Part shown: one piece after another, positions 44,201 to 51,461 of the stretch | Layout: the number at the start of each line of letters is the position of its first letter | How positions within the stretch are numbered: the stretch's first letter is position 1 | Source of the DNA: Singulisphaera sp. GP187 | GTDB taxonomy: Bacteria > Planctomycetota > Planctomycetia > Gemmatales > Gemmataceae | Direction: 5' to 3' | DNA: 51,493 nucleotides | Assembly (NCBI GenBank): GCA_945905925.1 | Contig: CAMDQN010000034.1 | Span: forward strand, 1-51,493 | Made by a program: the position numbers and the translations under genes | Notes under the pieces: model-generated | The model's database searches: none | Told to the model about the DNA's origin: nothing | What the model saw: the letters and a program-made list of their open reading frames with translations, nothing else

Positions 44201-44883
44201 TGCCGGATACGGAGGATGTTGCCAACCGTGTCCTGAATCAGCAGCGCGTTCGGCGACTTCAGCGGCAGCATTGTGCCGAACGGGGTGAGGAGCTTCTTCA
44301 GTTCCTCGGCCGCGTCTTCCACGACCATGCCCGTGACCGGCAGCACGACCTGCACGATCTCGGTGCGCCCGCGATCGGCCAGTTCGCTCGGCGCGACGCG
44401 CGGCAGCAGCGTCGGGTCGATCTTCTCGTCCGACGGCTGGATGAAGAACGTCATGTGCCGGCGGATCAGGATGAACTTCTGCTGCATCATCGCTTCGTTG
44501 ATGAGGTCGGTAACCTCGCCAACGGTGAACTTCCGGTCCTTGCCCGGCTTGATCGCGACGGTGCCGGTCGGCTTGACGGTGGTGATGAGCGTCAGCCCGG
44601 TTTCCTTCGCGTACCAGTCCAGGACTTCGTCCCAACCGGCCTTCTCAAAGTGGACGCTGACGGTCTTCACGGGTGTCGCGGGCACGACGGGTGTCACGGG
44701 CCCGACCGGCGCGATGGCACCGGGCATCCCGGGAACCGGCATGGTCGTCGGTTGGGCCAGGGCCATGTCGATTGGCCCGGTCAGCCCGGCGGCGGCGGCG
44801 AGAACGCCGGGCAGCCATTTGCGGAGCTTGATGAGCTTCCAGAGCGGAATCGCTCGGAGGCGCGAGCCGTGACGCAGACCCAT
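38197..44883 (-). CDS. gspD: Giant type II secretion secretin (GspD-like)
   Basis: From the ATG at 44883-44881 after GGGGGAAG, the protein has 2228 residues; usual GspD has about 650-700. An N-terminal signal region (about 15-45) and an N0-like module (about 70-150) come first. About 13 N1-like modules then span about 175-1650, recognisable by VIRLKYVSAEDAARELNEIF, FQLKNQSAQIVATQIQNFW, FHLKNALSDELGQVLSQAL and VVKLRNAAAADVAQAVQTFF. A Gly/Gln-rich insert lies at about 897-984. The secretin channel domain is about 1655-1910 (VQVTIAEVQLNNTEEAGVEI, VADNQTGYMSVGQSFPTPGQ, VGIPYAKDIPYLGALFRYRT). A Pro/Gln/Gly-rich tail of about 300 residues ends it. It should form the outer-membrane exit channel, with a very long periplasmic part. 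Confidence 0.9.
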   Translation of the reverse strand: MGLRHGSRLRAIPLWKLIKLRKWLPGVLAAAAGLTGPIDMALAQPTTMPVPGMPGAIAPVGPVTPVVPATPVKTVSVHFEKAGWDEVLDWYAKETGLTLITTVKPTGTVAIKPGKDRKFTVGEVTDLINEAMMQQKFILIRRHMTFFIQPSDEKIDPTLLPRVAPSELADRGRTEIVQVVLPVTGMVVEDAAEELKKLLTPFGTMLPLKSPNALLIQDTVGNILRIRQTIDDVTNKDIGSDSLNHVCEYRRPQEIAETLAKLMSSSEVKVDVTGTQPAYDPRYSDPRFGGGGWGGGGRDQWGGGGDPRNDPRRNPPTTTGGGRVKTVQIAVDARRNAILVTAPQDKIGLAKKIIEDQDKPLFVGQPKLVAADPVMKSYTVPAGAAAELAKNVQGKFPWLQAIALPAQNQVLVSGSPADHVDVVKYLGLDQPGGSGQETVFLTLNILDPGEAAAQLVKIFPTTLAGGPSIEPQKTGPTPGLLIKGTTAQIAEAKNTLKLLGETGIDGSANTGSNATSRTINLGGNANSAAVAEILGRAMEGMGKRTIINDPLNPRQPAIKPPVGGLPSQPPVMPPTLPAPVKPGPLTRDALPGRDFLVAAQLVDPTKPADDKPIIITVAGGKLIVQSDDTKALDVLAGLARYLITDGAKVDENLFKVIRLKYVSAEDAARELNEIFNGPQQQQGGGGQRGGGGGGGGGFNPLALLGLGGGGAAAAPAPGRIRVVAEKSSNSVIVVKASPLDVVMIEKLLAGAIDGGVNDSAAVLKTFILPIKNAEASTMAATIKEVYRSAMSSTGGGAVGGGAALNPLAALTGGGGGGQQPARPPALSITVDDRSNSLVILAAETLYDDVKELVTQLDNATVNTTEVVKLVSLKGIDPNVVQQAINAMQGRDTRTQGRTGGQGGFGGGQGGFGGGQGGGQGGGQGGGQGGFGGGQGGLGGFGGGLGGFGGGGAGIGGGGGTRGGGGAGGGARPGGGGGGGRGGRTASLGGMGGSLNFDYRGKEAPSVVSALYDPQTDAPDFGYNRPAPPKPLSSIVQIGAWQPGDLTPGGPLPMTLPPVPPGYGAMGNAGAGGPGTYTGPAPRGTVTAIPIQGLDTLVLRAGDNADLLIVLELLDILSRQATNTQPKIEVIYLEHGDCNYIADTLNALFTKVQLGQNGGYLPATRTGAGAGGGFQGGQPGGGQQAGAAGAQNVAALALPRFNAIMLVAPEGRFEDVKKELKRLLDQPNNAPFKAFQLKNQSAQIVATQIQNFWNSRYPGEPQTKNQFRVTFDIASNTVFIQGSPGDLKDAEDLITLMDVSTSKAINDMRVFHLKNALSDELGQVLSQALTANVLNPLPQQTFTGPLAPQAGGAAAFGLTAGAGGAAVQQPVQQPGQQQPGGQQGQLGQGVQVAQINALIPTLGTGGQGGIHTKTTAIKFYSARDGKTYETGFLSDVHIVSNARINALIVAAPKETMQVIEKLIENLDTVAAARSYVNVFRLSKGADATLTANLIAQLFTGQGRQAAQGIQAPGQNQTPQARPILTLTPNPSDGASLIDLRLSVDDRTNSIIAAGSLNDLDTIRAIIARLEGSETSARYHEVVKLRNAAAADVAQAVQTFFTQALAVYTGAAFTSAYQTLQRSVVVIAEPVSNTVLISATPEYYGEIRRIIEKIDSQPPQVVIQVTIAEVQLNNTEEAGVEIGLQSPVLFGRGSTLNFNTTAALPTATVGESIVGFQGLGNLGVGRSSPNQGVGGFLFSASSDTFSLLVRALKAQGRVDVLSRPQIQVADNQTGYMSVGQSFPTPGQQVITNGLAQQSIEYRDVGITLRVTPRVNPDGKVLMRVEPSVSSVQPGTVAVGGVQASVINQQLVQTTVLASDGETIVLGGLITKLETRNEVGIPYAKDIPYLGALFRYRTHVVGRREILIIMTPHIVRSEYDQARVLAEESGKLKWCLPEVLDAHKHGGEVMGPASRGARPVPVGSPQGQPNFVPGPAYFGNFNEPIPLNGAPAYQPGTAPQGTLQPGTYQPMLGSLPQGYAQPGQPVPNNVMPQSGAAVLPMMPTQPMYPMVGQPQPGQPQPNTLQPLPGVPNTLQPLPGAPGAAAPQLWPNQPAAGVMPISATQPGFAQPAVTQPGFVQPGFAPAATQPIPARPTAPIGYQMQPPAGTPAQPGQPVATYPVYPMAGQPLPGMPVVPGGPPGTASRGGYAMVAPMGQPVQQPQPAVGKDAPPAGKKPITKAKEGLSWVFDRR

Positions 44884-45284
44884 AACTTCCCCCAAAGAAC
44901 TGCGAAGCCCCCGTCGGACCGGGTTCGTAGGGCCGACCGTTCCCCAACGGGCGACCCACCGGACCGACGAGAGTGTTCACACACGTGATGAGGCTGAATA
45001 TCGTCGGTTGTTGGGGTCAGCAACGAAAAACTGCCGATTCAAGACGACTTTTAATCTAAACCCAGTTTATCCCGGTCGCCGAGTCAATGCACGGTTAGAT
45101 TGCTATGAGAGTGCGGATTTAATCTTGGGCGATGGGGGAAGAGTGGGCAGGAACGCGAAAGCCGTGCGACCGCAGTCGCACGGCTTGTCTTGCTATTCCT
45201 CTACCTCCCGACCTCTGTCTGCTGGCCTCCGACTTTTGTTCTCTGAGTTCGGAATTCTGATTTCTGTTCTCTGCCTCTCATTTC
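44884..45284. other. AT-richer non-coding gap before the secretin gene
   Basis: This 401-base gap separates gspM from the secretin gene. It holds a terminator-like hairpin (45159-45186) and then an AT-richer stretch (about 45035-45125) suited to a promoter for a separate secretin transcript. Next to the gspM stop is a pyrimidine-rich tract (about 45200-45290). No coding frame is convincing. Confidence 0.55.
45159..45186 (-). terminator. Hairpin terminator after gspM
   Basis: AAGCCGTGCGAC and GTCGCACGGCTT form a perfect 12-base stem with a four-base loop. On the minus strand it is followed by a short T-run. It lies about 100 bases after the gspM stop. Confidence 0.7.
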
Positions 45285-46955
45285 TCACTTCCCAGAGATC
45301 TCGAACATCGGGCCGGTGTCAGCCGATTGCTTCAGAACCTTCTTCGCCTCCGTCTCGGTGAGTTCCTCGATCGTATTGAGCGACTGGCCCACGGTCCAGC
45401 GGTACACCTTGCCCGGCGCGAGCACCACGCCGTTGGTCATGTTCCCAGCGATAGCCGCAAGCGGCGCCGCCGGTCCCTGCTTCGGCGGCCCCTTCGGACC
45501 GAACCCGGGGAACCCGCCCTTAACTGGCGGAGCCACCTTCGGTGGCGCACTGCCCGGCTTCTGGTCCTGAAGGATCAGCCCCTCGCCGTCCACGCCGACG
45601 ATCTTGAACGTGCGTTTGGTCGCGGTGCTATCGTCGGAGATGGTGAGAATCCCGTCGGTGTTCGGGTCGCTCTCCTCCTTCTTCTTGTCCTTGATGTAGT
45701 AGAACTTGCTGACAGTTACCTTCTTGCCCTCGACCTCAATCTCGTAGCGCTGGCGGTTGGCAGCGTCGCGGATCGCGGCCGACGCGGTGCCGTCGGACCT
45801 GAACGTGACCATCGTGAGGATGATCGCACGGGACACGTCGATCCCGGGCGGTGGGGGCGGCGGGTCCGGCTTATCCGGTTCGGGCGGCTTCGGGCCGACG
45901 GACACCTTGAACGAGGTCTTATCGATCTTGCCTTCGACCGACGTCGCCATGATGGAGACGGTCGCGGTGCCCGAAGTCGCGGAGGTCTTCGGCAGTTCGA
46001 TAGCGAGCGTCTTGGGATCGACCTTCAGCGCCCCCGGGGCGAACGGCCCACCCTCGATGAGCGCGATGACCTTCGCACCGACCGAGCCTTCGCCGCTGAC
46101 CGCGACCTTCACAGTCGATGACTTCTCGTCCTGAATGACCGTCACGTTCTTCGGCTGGTAAACCTTGAACGCCGGCGGTTGCGCGAGCGGACCGTTGAAC
46201 GGATCGTTCCGCACGATCAGGCTGTAGTCGCGTGGGTGGGTCGCGAGGATCGGGGTGAGCACCTGCGGCGAGACACCGCGCCCGGCCTCCGGGGTGGCTC
46301 GCATCGCCTGGAACATCGCGCCGCCACCGATCGCGGCGAACGCGGTCGGCACCGGGAGCAGCGTGCGCCGATTCTCGGCACCGTCCACAATCACGGCCTC
46401 GGTGGTGAGCACCACCGTCAGGTCGTTCCGCTTCACAGCGCCCTTCGCGGTCGTGTCCTCGTCCTTCTTGATGCTGAAGTGGGTGATCTGGTGGAGCAAC
46501 CCGAGTTCGTAGTACCCCTTGAGGAAGTCCTTCACGACCCACATGTCGGCCTTCTTGATCGTGACCTCGTAGGCGATGCGGTTGTAGATCGGCTTGCCCT
46601 TCGCGATCTCGGGCACCTGGCGCGCGGTGTTGTCCATCACCTTCTGAGTGATGGTGTAACCACTCGGTGCGCCGGCGGTGTCGAGCAGGCGAGTGAGCGC
46701 AACGCGATACTCATTCTTGGCGAGGTTCACGTCGGCCGGAAGGCTGCGGGCGCGGGCCACGGCCAACTTCTTCGCGGCGGCCGCCTGCGCCCGGTCTTCG
46801 GTTTCCAACTTGCCGATCTCTTCCCCGAGCGCGGCCTCGGCATTCTTCTTCGCCTGATACGGCTGCCAGACGAACAGATAGCCGCCAACCGCGCCGACGG
46901 TCAGCGTCATGATGCCGATCAGGAGGAGGGCCAGCATTTGATCGCGGGAGGTCAT
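45285..46955 (-). CDS. Type II secretion inner-membrane protein, GspM/PilO-like, enlarged
   Basis: The 556-residue protein has one transmembrane segment (about 7-29: MLALLLIGIMTLTVGAVGGY) and then a coiled-coil stretch (YQAKKNAEAALGEEIGKLET), the layout of GspM and PilO. A ferredoxin-like region may include YEVTIKKADMWVVKDFLKGY and YYELGLLHQITHFSIKKDED. Later parts are an Ig-like region (VTVIQDEKSSTVKVAVSGEG), a Pro-rich linker near residue 375 and a C-terminal domain. GspM is usually about 160 residues, so over half of this protein is additional periplasmic material. It sits between gspL and the secretin gene, supporting the assignment despite low family conservation. Confidence 0.75.
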   Translation of the reverse strand: MTSRDQMLALLLIGIMTLTVGAVGGYLFVWQPYQAKKNAEAALGEEIGKLETEDRAQAAAAKKLAVARARSLPADVNLAKNEYRVALTRLLDTAGAPSGYTITQKVMDNTARQVPEIAKGKPIYNRIAYEVTIKKADMWVVKDFLKGYYELGLLHQITHFSIKKDEDTTAKGAVKRNDLTVVLTTEAVIVDGAENRRTLLPVPTAFAAIGGGAMFQAMRATPEAGRGVSPQVLTPILATHPRDYSLIVRNDPFNGPLAQPPAFKVYQPKNVTVIQDEKSSTVKVAVSGEGSVGAKVIALIEGGPFAPGALKVDPKTLAIELPKTSATSGTATVSIMATSVEGKIDKTSFKVSVGPKPPEPDKPDPPPPPPGIDVSRAIILTMVTFRSDGTASAAIRDAANRQRYEIEVEGKKVTVSKFYYIKDKKKEESDPNTDGILTISDDSTATKRTFKIVGVDGEGLILQDQKPGSAPPKVAPPVKGGFPGFGPKGPPKQGPAAPLAAIAGNMTNGVVLAPGKVYRWTVGQSLNTIEELTETEAKKVLKQSADTGPMFEISGK

Positions 46956-47018
46956 CGGTATCGGTCCGTAGTCGCGGTGGTTCGATTGGGGGGGTAACGC
47001 CGGGGTCGCAAACGACGG

Positions 47019-48656
47019 TTACTTCTCGGTCGGTGGCGGAGCCGGTTCCCCGGGCGGAACTGGCGGGGGCGGTTCCGGGACCGGCTCCGGCGCGACGGGT
47101 GCCGGGGTGAACACGCCCCAACTCCGCTTCGGCGGGACGAACGTCGGGTGCCGGTCGTACATGTTTGCCGGGCGGCGGCTCACCTGCGTCACCAACCCGT
47201 ACGCGAGCGTGTGCTTGCTCCCAGGGGTCGCGCCCGACGCCGCCCCGATGACGCTGATGGGCGAGTTCGTGTAGTATTTGTTCGTGGTCGTGTTGTCGTG
47301 ATCAATGGCGGACGCCAGCGCATCGACCGGCTTGACGGAAGGGGCGGCGAACTTCATTTCAATGCGCGCCTGCGCGTCCTGCTTGCCGTCCTTGCCCACC
47401 GGGAGCGGGGTCGCGGTGAAACTCGTGAGACGCACACCGTCGTCAGCCGGCATCCGGTCGGCGAGGTCGTGCAGTTCGTCGAGCCACACCACCTCGCGCT
47501 TCGACCACCCCTCAACGGCGTCGGTGCGCTTCACGTCCGCCTTGCCCTTGTCGATCTTCGTCTTCAGTTCGTCTCGCTGCTGGGTCAGGTTGTCCACGCG
47601 GTTAGCGGCGGTGGCGCGGAGGAACAAGCCGCCACCCGCGCCGACGGCGAGCAGGAGCGTGGCCGCGAGTGCGGCGAGGACGAGCAACTTCTTGGCCGGG
47701 TCGCGAGCGGCGGTCGGCTGACGGGGCGAAGCAAAGTTGATCGGCAGCGTGTCAGTGGCCTTGCCCGCGAGCAGCCCGACAGCGCCGGCGAACCGGCCGC
47801 GGAACGCATCGGGCACCTTGGGCAGAACCCCCGCAAGCGGGTCATAAGCGTGGACCGGGACGCCGAGTGAGTCGGACAACCGCCCAGTCCAACCGGGACC
47901 GACCTCCGCGACGTACACGGCCCGAATCGGGTGACTGGGGTGCTGTTGGGCGTACACCGTCAGGTTGCGGCGCAACTGGGCGACGAGCATCGACTCGTTC
48001 GCCATCACCGGGCCGGGCAGAGCGAGCGTGAGAACCACATCGCCGTTGCGGACGACGGTGAACTCGCCGCCCCCGGGGTTTAGCGTGAGGGTCGCGAACG
48101 AGTCGGTCTTGTGTTCCGGCGGCGGGACTGTGCCCGCGGCGAACGCCCGGACTAGCCCCGCGGCCACCGCGTAGGGCCGGGGCGTGACGCCCGCGAGCTT
48201 CACCCCAGCCGCGACGCACATCGCCTGGATCGCGTGGAACAGATCCTTCCGCAGCATCACGGCCATCGCGCGGCACTCGCCTGTCGCGTCGGTGCCGAGC
48301 GGCACGTAGTCGAGCACCACGTCGTCGGGCGATTCGGACATCTCCTTGATGGCCTGGAACTTGATGAGCGCCGGTTCCTCGGTGGGTGGCACCGGTGGGT
48401 GCTTCAGTTCTTTGAGGATGACCTTGTCGCGGCCGATCGCGAAGAGCACCGGGGCGGGCGGTCCACCGGCGGCGCGGAGTTTCGCGCGCAGCCCCTCGCC
48501 GAACGCGCGGGCTGTGTCGAGCGTAAGCGCCAGTGGCGGTTCCGGGTCGTCGGTGGTCCAGGCAACCGCGTGGGTCACCTTCGCGCCCCCTCGCGCTTCG
48601 CCGAAGACGGCGTACACCCCGTTCGTTTCCAGATCGATCGCGATGAAGTTGGCCAC
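47019..48656 (-). CDS. Type II secretion protein GspL-like (PilM/PilN-type fusion)
   Basis: The 545-residue protein starts at a GTG and opens with an actin-like phosphate-loop strand (MANFIAIDLETNGVYAVFGE). The cytoplasmic part continues to about residue 318 and includes LLFAIGRDK-like and VYVAEVGPGWTGRLSDSLG segments. A transmembrane segment lies at about 320-346 (KKLLVLAALAATLLLAVGAG), then a coiled coil (NRVDNLTQQRDELKTKIDKG) and a periplasmic domain. This is the layout of GspL, equal to PilM joined to PilN. The C-terminus is Pro-rich. It should link the secretion ATPase to the inner-membrane platform with the GspM-like protein encoded 63 bases downstream. Confidence 0.82.
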   Translation of the reverse strand: MANFIAIDLETNGVYAVFGEARGGAKVTHAVAWTTDDPEPPLALTLDTARAFGEGLRAKLRAAGGPPAPVLFAIGRDKVILKELKHPPVPPTEEPALIKFQAIKEMSESPDDVVLDYVPLGTDATGECRAMAVMLRKDLFHAIQAMCVAAGVKLAGVTPRPYAVAAGLVRAFAAGTVPPPEHKTDSFATLTLNPGGGEFTVVRNGDVVLTLALPGPVMANESMLVAQLRRNLTVYAQQHPSHPIRAVYVAEVGPGWTGRLSDSLGVPVHAYDPLAGVLPKVPDAFRGRFAGAVGLLAGKATDTLPINFASPRQPTAARDPAKKLLVLAALAATLLLAVGAGGGLFLRATAANRVDNLTQQRDELKTKIDKGKADVKRTDAVEGWSKREVVWLDELHDLADRMPADDGVRLTSFTATPLPVGKDGKQDAQARIEMKFAAPSVKPVDALASAIDHDNTTTNKYYTNSPISVIGAASGATPGSKHTLAYGLVTQVSRRPANMYDRHPTFVPPKRSWGVFTPAPVAPEPVPEPPPPVPPGEPAPPPTEK

Positions 48657-48672
48657 AGGTGGTTAGTCCTCG

Positions 48673-48759
48673 GTCATTGGTCCTTCGTCATTCGTGGTCG
48701 TTGGTATTTGTTCGCCTTCGTGGTTCGGCTGTCCCCACGAATGACGAAGGACCAATGAC
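48673..48759. repeat. 25-bp inverted repeat inside the secretion operon
   Basis: Arms 48673-48697 and 48735-48759 are perfect complements over 25 bases. The element fills the gap between gspK (stop 48766) and gspL (start 48656). It could attenuate transcription between the pseudopilin and platform genes. Confidence 0.9.
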
Positions 48760-48765
48760 GAATGA

Positions 48766-50388
48766 CTACTGATTCGGTTTCGACGGCTCGAAGCCGCGGG
48801 GGTTCTCCAGGTCCGTCAGGTCGCGGACATGGAGGAACCTGGGCGCGCCCTGGTTGGTGTCAATCACGGCCTCCATGCGGGCCACCGCGCCCCCGCCCTC
48901 CGAATACCCGATCGACTGCACGCGGTACACCATCGTGCTCCCGGTGAGGTACTTCTCCATCCTCTTGAACACGTCCGGCGGGATGCCAGCGGTGGTAATC
49001 ACCCACGCACCCGAGACGGTCGCGGGGTCGGTCGGGGACTGGTCCGCGCGGGCGCCGATGATCGCGTCGGCGTACGCCTCGGTCATGTTCGGGACCGCGA
49101 GGAGCACCTCGCGCGGGGCGGTGTTCACGTTAATCCGCGGCACCAACTCGACGGCCTGCTTCACGGTGGTCTTGTCCATCAGGGTGGCGAGCAGCGCGGC
49201 GCGGGTGTCCGGGTTGAGCAACGGCGAGTACGCTACGACTTCCGGTTCGTCGTTCGTCGCGGCCTTGATTGTGATGCGTGTGTACACGAGATCCATCAGC
49301 GAGCGAATCCGCTTGCCGCCGGTGAACGTGGTCGCCGCCCTCGCGGCCACCGCGGCCTTGAGTTCGTCCGGCGACGCGGGCCGCACCGGCTTCTGTGCCG
49401 GCTGCATGGTGAAAGTGATCGCGATAGCGCCGCCGTTTCCGGTGGTCATCGTACCCGAGACGGGGGTTCCGGGGAGGTTGCCGTTCGCGTCCGTCTTAGT
49501 CACGTTGAGCAACTTGGCCGCGAGGATGTAGGTGACCAGGTCGTCGTTGCCGAGCGAGTTGATGAGTTGTTGGGCCAGGTTCGTGAGGTTGTCGCCGTTG
49601 AGGTAGGTCCGCACGGTGCCAGCCATGTCCACGTTCAGTTCGCGGCCGTACACGGTGAGGTAGTCGGACCAGCCGCGATCGGTGCTGATTTCGCCCTCGT
49701 CGAATACGCCGTTGCGGTTCCGGTCGCCACCGTAGAGCATCTCCGGCGAGACGCCCCGCACCAGCAGCAGTTCGTCGAGCGAGTTGAGGGGTCCGTTCTT
49801 CGCCTTGTACGGGTTCGGGAGCGACGAGTATTCCGACGACTCGGCGCCCGCGACCCGCGGCACGTCGTCCGCGTCCACCCAGTCCACGATCGCGTCCGCG
49901 AGGTCTTCAACCATGTTGGGAAGTTTCATCAGCGCGGCGTAGAGCAACTCGCCGGTGGGGTCGAGCGCGATCATGCTGTTGATGTTGAGTTTGCCGCCCT
50001 CGTCGATGACGCCGAACCGCGGCTCGTACCCGCCGGTGCTGGTGAGAGCGACGGCGCGGATGTCGAAGTACGACTTCTTGCGGGCGGTCGCGCCGGCCGC
50101 GGGCACTTCGACGCGTTCGAAGATGTCGGGGTTGTCGAACGGGTCGCCGTCGAGGTCGCCGAAGAACGTCTCGCGGTCCGAGAGTACCGCGGCGGCGTAG
50201 TGCAACCCGGAGACGGCCGCGAGTTTGGCCTGCGCGTTGTCGCTGGCGCGGGCGCTGGACCGTGACTCGGCCGACATCGATTCGGTGAACCGGTACGCGA
50301 CCAGTGACAAAACGACAACGACGACGAGTACGGCGAAAATGACGTACCCGCCTCGGCGAGGTGCCGCGTTCCGCGAGTGTAACTTCAT
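48766..50388 (-). CDS. gspK: Type II secretion minor pseudopilin GspK
   Basis: The 540-residue protein has a short basic leader and pilin-like helix (RRGGYVIFAVLVVVVVLSLV, from about residue 11); it lacks Glu at position 5 of the mature chain, as is usual for GspK. The GspK body shows FGVIDEGGKLNINSM, DAIVDWVDADDVPR and YKAKNGPLNSLDELLLVRGV, then a second helix-hairpin-like segment with VPRINVNTAPREVLLAVPNM. A calcium-site-like DRNRNGVFDEGE lies near residue 222. GspK caps the pseudopilus tip. Typical length is about 320-330, so this one is enlarged. Its ATG overlaps the gspJ stop as ATGA. Confidence 0.93.
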   Translation of the reverse strand: MKLHSRNAAPRRGGYVIFAVLVVVVVLSLVAYRFTESMSAESRSSARASDNAQAKLAAVSGLHYAAAVLSDRETFFGDLDGDPFDNPDIFERVEVPAAGATARKKSYFDIRAVALTSTGGYEPRFGVIDEGGKLNINSMIALDPTGELLYAALMKLPNMVEDLADAIVDWVDADDVPRVAGAESSEYSSLPNPYKAKNGPLNSLDELLLVRGVSPEMLYGGDRNRNGVFDEGEISTDRGWSDYLTVYGRELNVDMAGTVRTYLNGDNLTNLAQQLINSLGNDDLVTYILAAKLLNVTKTDANGNLPGTPVSGTMTTGNGGAIAITFTMQPAQKPVRPASPDELKAAVAARAATTFTGGKRIRSLMDLVYTRITIKAATNDEPEVVAYSPLLNPDTRAALLATLMDKTTVKQAVELVPRINVNTAPREVLLAVPNMTEAYADAIIGARADQSPTDPATVSGAWVITTAGIPPDVFKRMEKYLTGSTMVYRVQSIGYSEGGGAVARMEAVIDTNQGAPRFLHVRDLTDLENPRGFEPSKPNQ

Positions 50389-51461
50389 CGCCCGCCTCCG
50401 GTCTTGGGCGTACTCGTACTCGGCGTGCTGGTGCTCGGGGTCGGCCCACTGGGGGGCGTCGTGCTCGGGGTACTCGTGCTGGGCGTCGTTGTACTCGGCG
50501 TCGTGGTGCTGGGGGTGGTTTCGGTCGCGCCGTCGATCGGAGCCTCAACGAACGTCGGGGTGTAGGTGCCGGGCGCCGAGCGGACCGGGATCACCTGCGT
50601 CATCCGCTTCTCGGCAAACTGGCCCTTTCCGACCGGGATCCGCAACGTGACCGTAACGCGGATAGCGCGTGGCGGGCCGAGCGGGGTCACGCCGTCCGGA
50701 CCGGGTACCGTGCCGTCCCATTCCGTGAGCCAACTCGACCCGTCCGAATACTCGAACGACAAATCGGAAACTTCCTCGGCGATCAGAATCGCGTCGGGCG
50801 ATTCGAGGTCCGGTTCGATCGAGTTGCGGACTCCGTCGGCGGTAACCCACGGGCGCTCCAGTCGGTACAGTCCACCGCTCGGCCCGAGCCAGTAGATGAT
50901 CTGTCGCTGATCACTGCGGATCTGTTCGCCGGGGTTACCGAACCGCCCGAACGCCTCCGGGGTGCGACCGGCGTAAACCACGACCTTCGTTAATTCCCCG
51001 ACCACTCCGCCCTGGAAAGCGTAGTCCGCGGCGACGGCGGTTGCATTATCGGTTGCGCCAGGGGTCGCCGTCTCGGTCATTCCGTCGATGCCGGTGGTCG
51101 TCGCGGGCGCGGCGGTAGTACCCGTTGCCGGAGCGGCAGAAGCGGCAGGATCGATTGCCGGGGTTGTGGTAGCTGGCGAGGTTGTCGTGGGCGCCACGGT
51201 GCCGCCAGACGCGGCCGAGTTCCCGCCGGACTTGGGCGGGAGCGGCCCGAGCGTGCCGCTCAGGTCCACCGTCATCTTGTTGAAGACGCCGCGTGACAGC
51301 GTTTCGACCTCGCCGGCGTCGCGGGTCACTTGCGTCTGCTGCAGCGTGACAAACATCGACAAGTAGAGCGCGGCGAGAATCAGCGCGGCGATCAGCGTCG
51401 CGAGGAGGATTTCGAGCAGCGTGAAACCGGCCCGTTGGGCACGGCGAGAGCGGAGCATCAC
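50385..51461 (-). CDS. gspJ: Type II secretion pseudopilin GspJ-like
   Basis: The 358-residue protein starts at a GTG nine bases after GGAGG; an ATG three bases later is an alternative. A prepilin site is clear: RRAQRAG cut before FTLLEILLATLIAALILAAL, with Glu at mature position 5. A Thr/Ala/Pro-rich insert (about 85-140) interrupts the body. Then come VVYAGRTPEAFGRFGNPGEQ, QIIYWLGPSGGLYRLERPWV and IAEEVSDLSFEYSDGSSWLT, as in GspJ. The last 45 residues are STTTP-type repeats. GspJ is part of the pseudopilus tip with GspK and GspI. Upstream gsp genes (E, F, G, I) probably lie beyond the right edge; they are not visible. Confidence 0.88.
   Translation of the reverse strand: MMLRSRRAQRAGFTLLEILLATLIAALILAALYLSMFVTLQQTQVTRDAGEVETLSRGVFNKMTVDLSGTLGPLPPKSGGNSAASGGTVAPTTTSPATTTPAIDPAASAAPATGTTAAPATTTGIDGMTETATPGATDNATAVAADYAFQGGVVGELTKVVVYAGRTPEAFGRFGNPGEQIRSDQRQIIYWLGPSGGLYRLERPWVTADGVRNSIEPDLESPDAILIAEEVSDLSFEYSDGSSWLTEWDGTVPGPDGVTPLGPPRAIRVTVTLRIPVGKGQFAEKRMTQVIPVRSAPGTYTPTFVEAPIDGATETTPSTTTPSTTTPSTSTPSTTPPSGPTPSTSTPSTSTPKTGGGR

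Noticed and set aside
42319-44988. 889-codon open frame on the plus strand opposite the secretin gene
   Set aside because: Its composition is Arg/His/Val-biased and has no family motif; it is an antisense shadow of the N1-module region.
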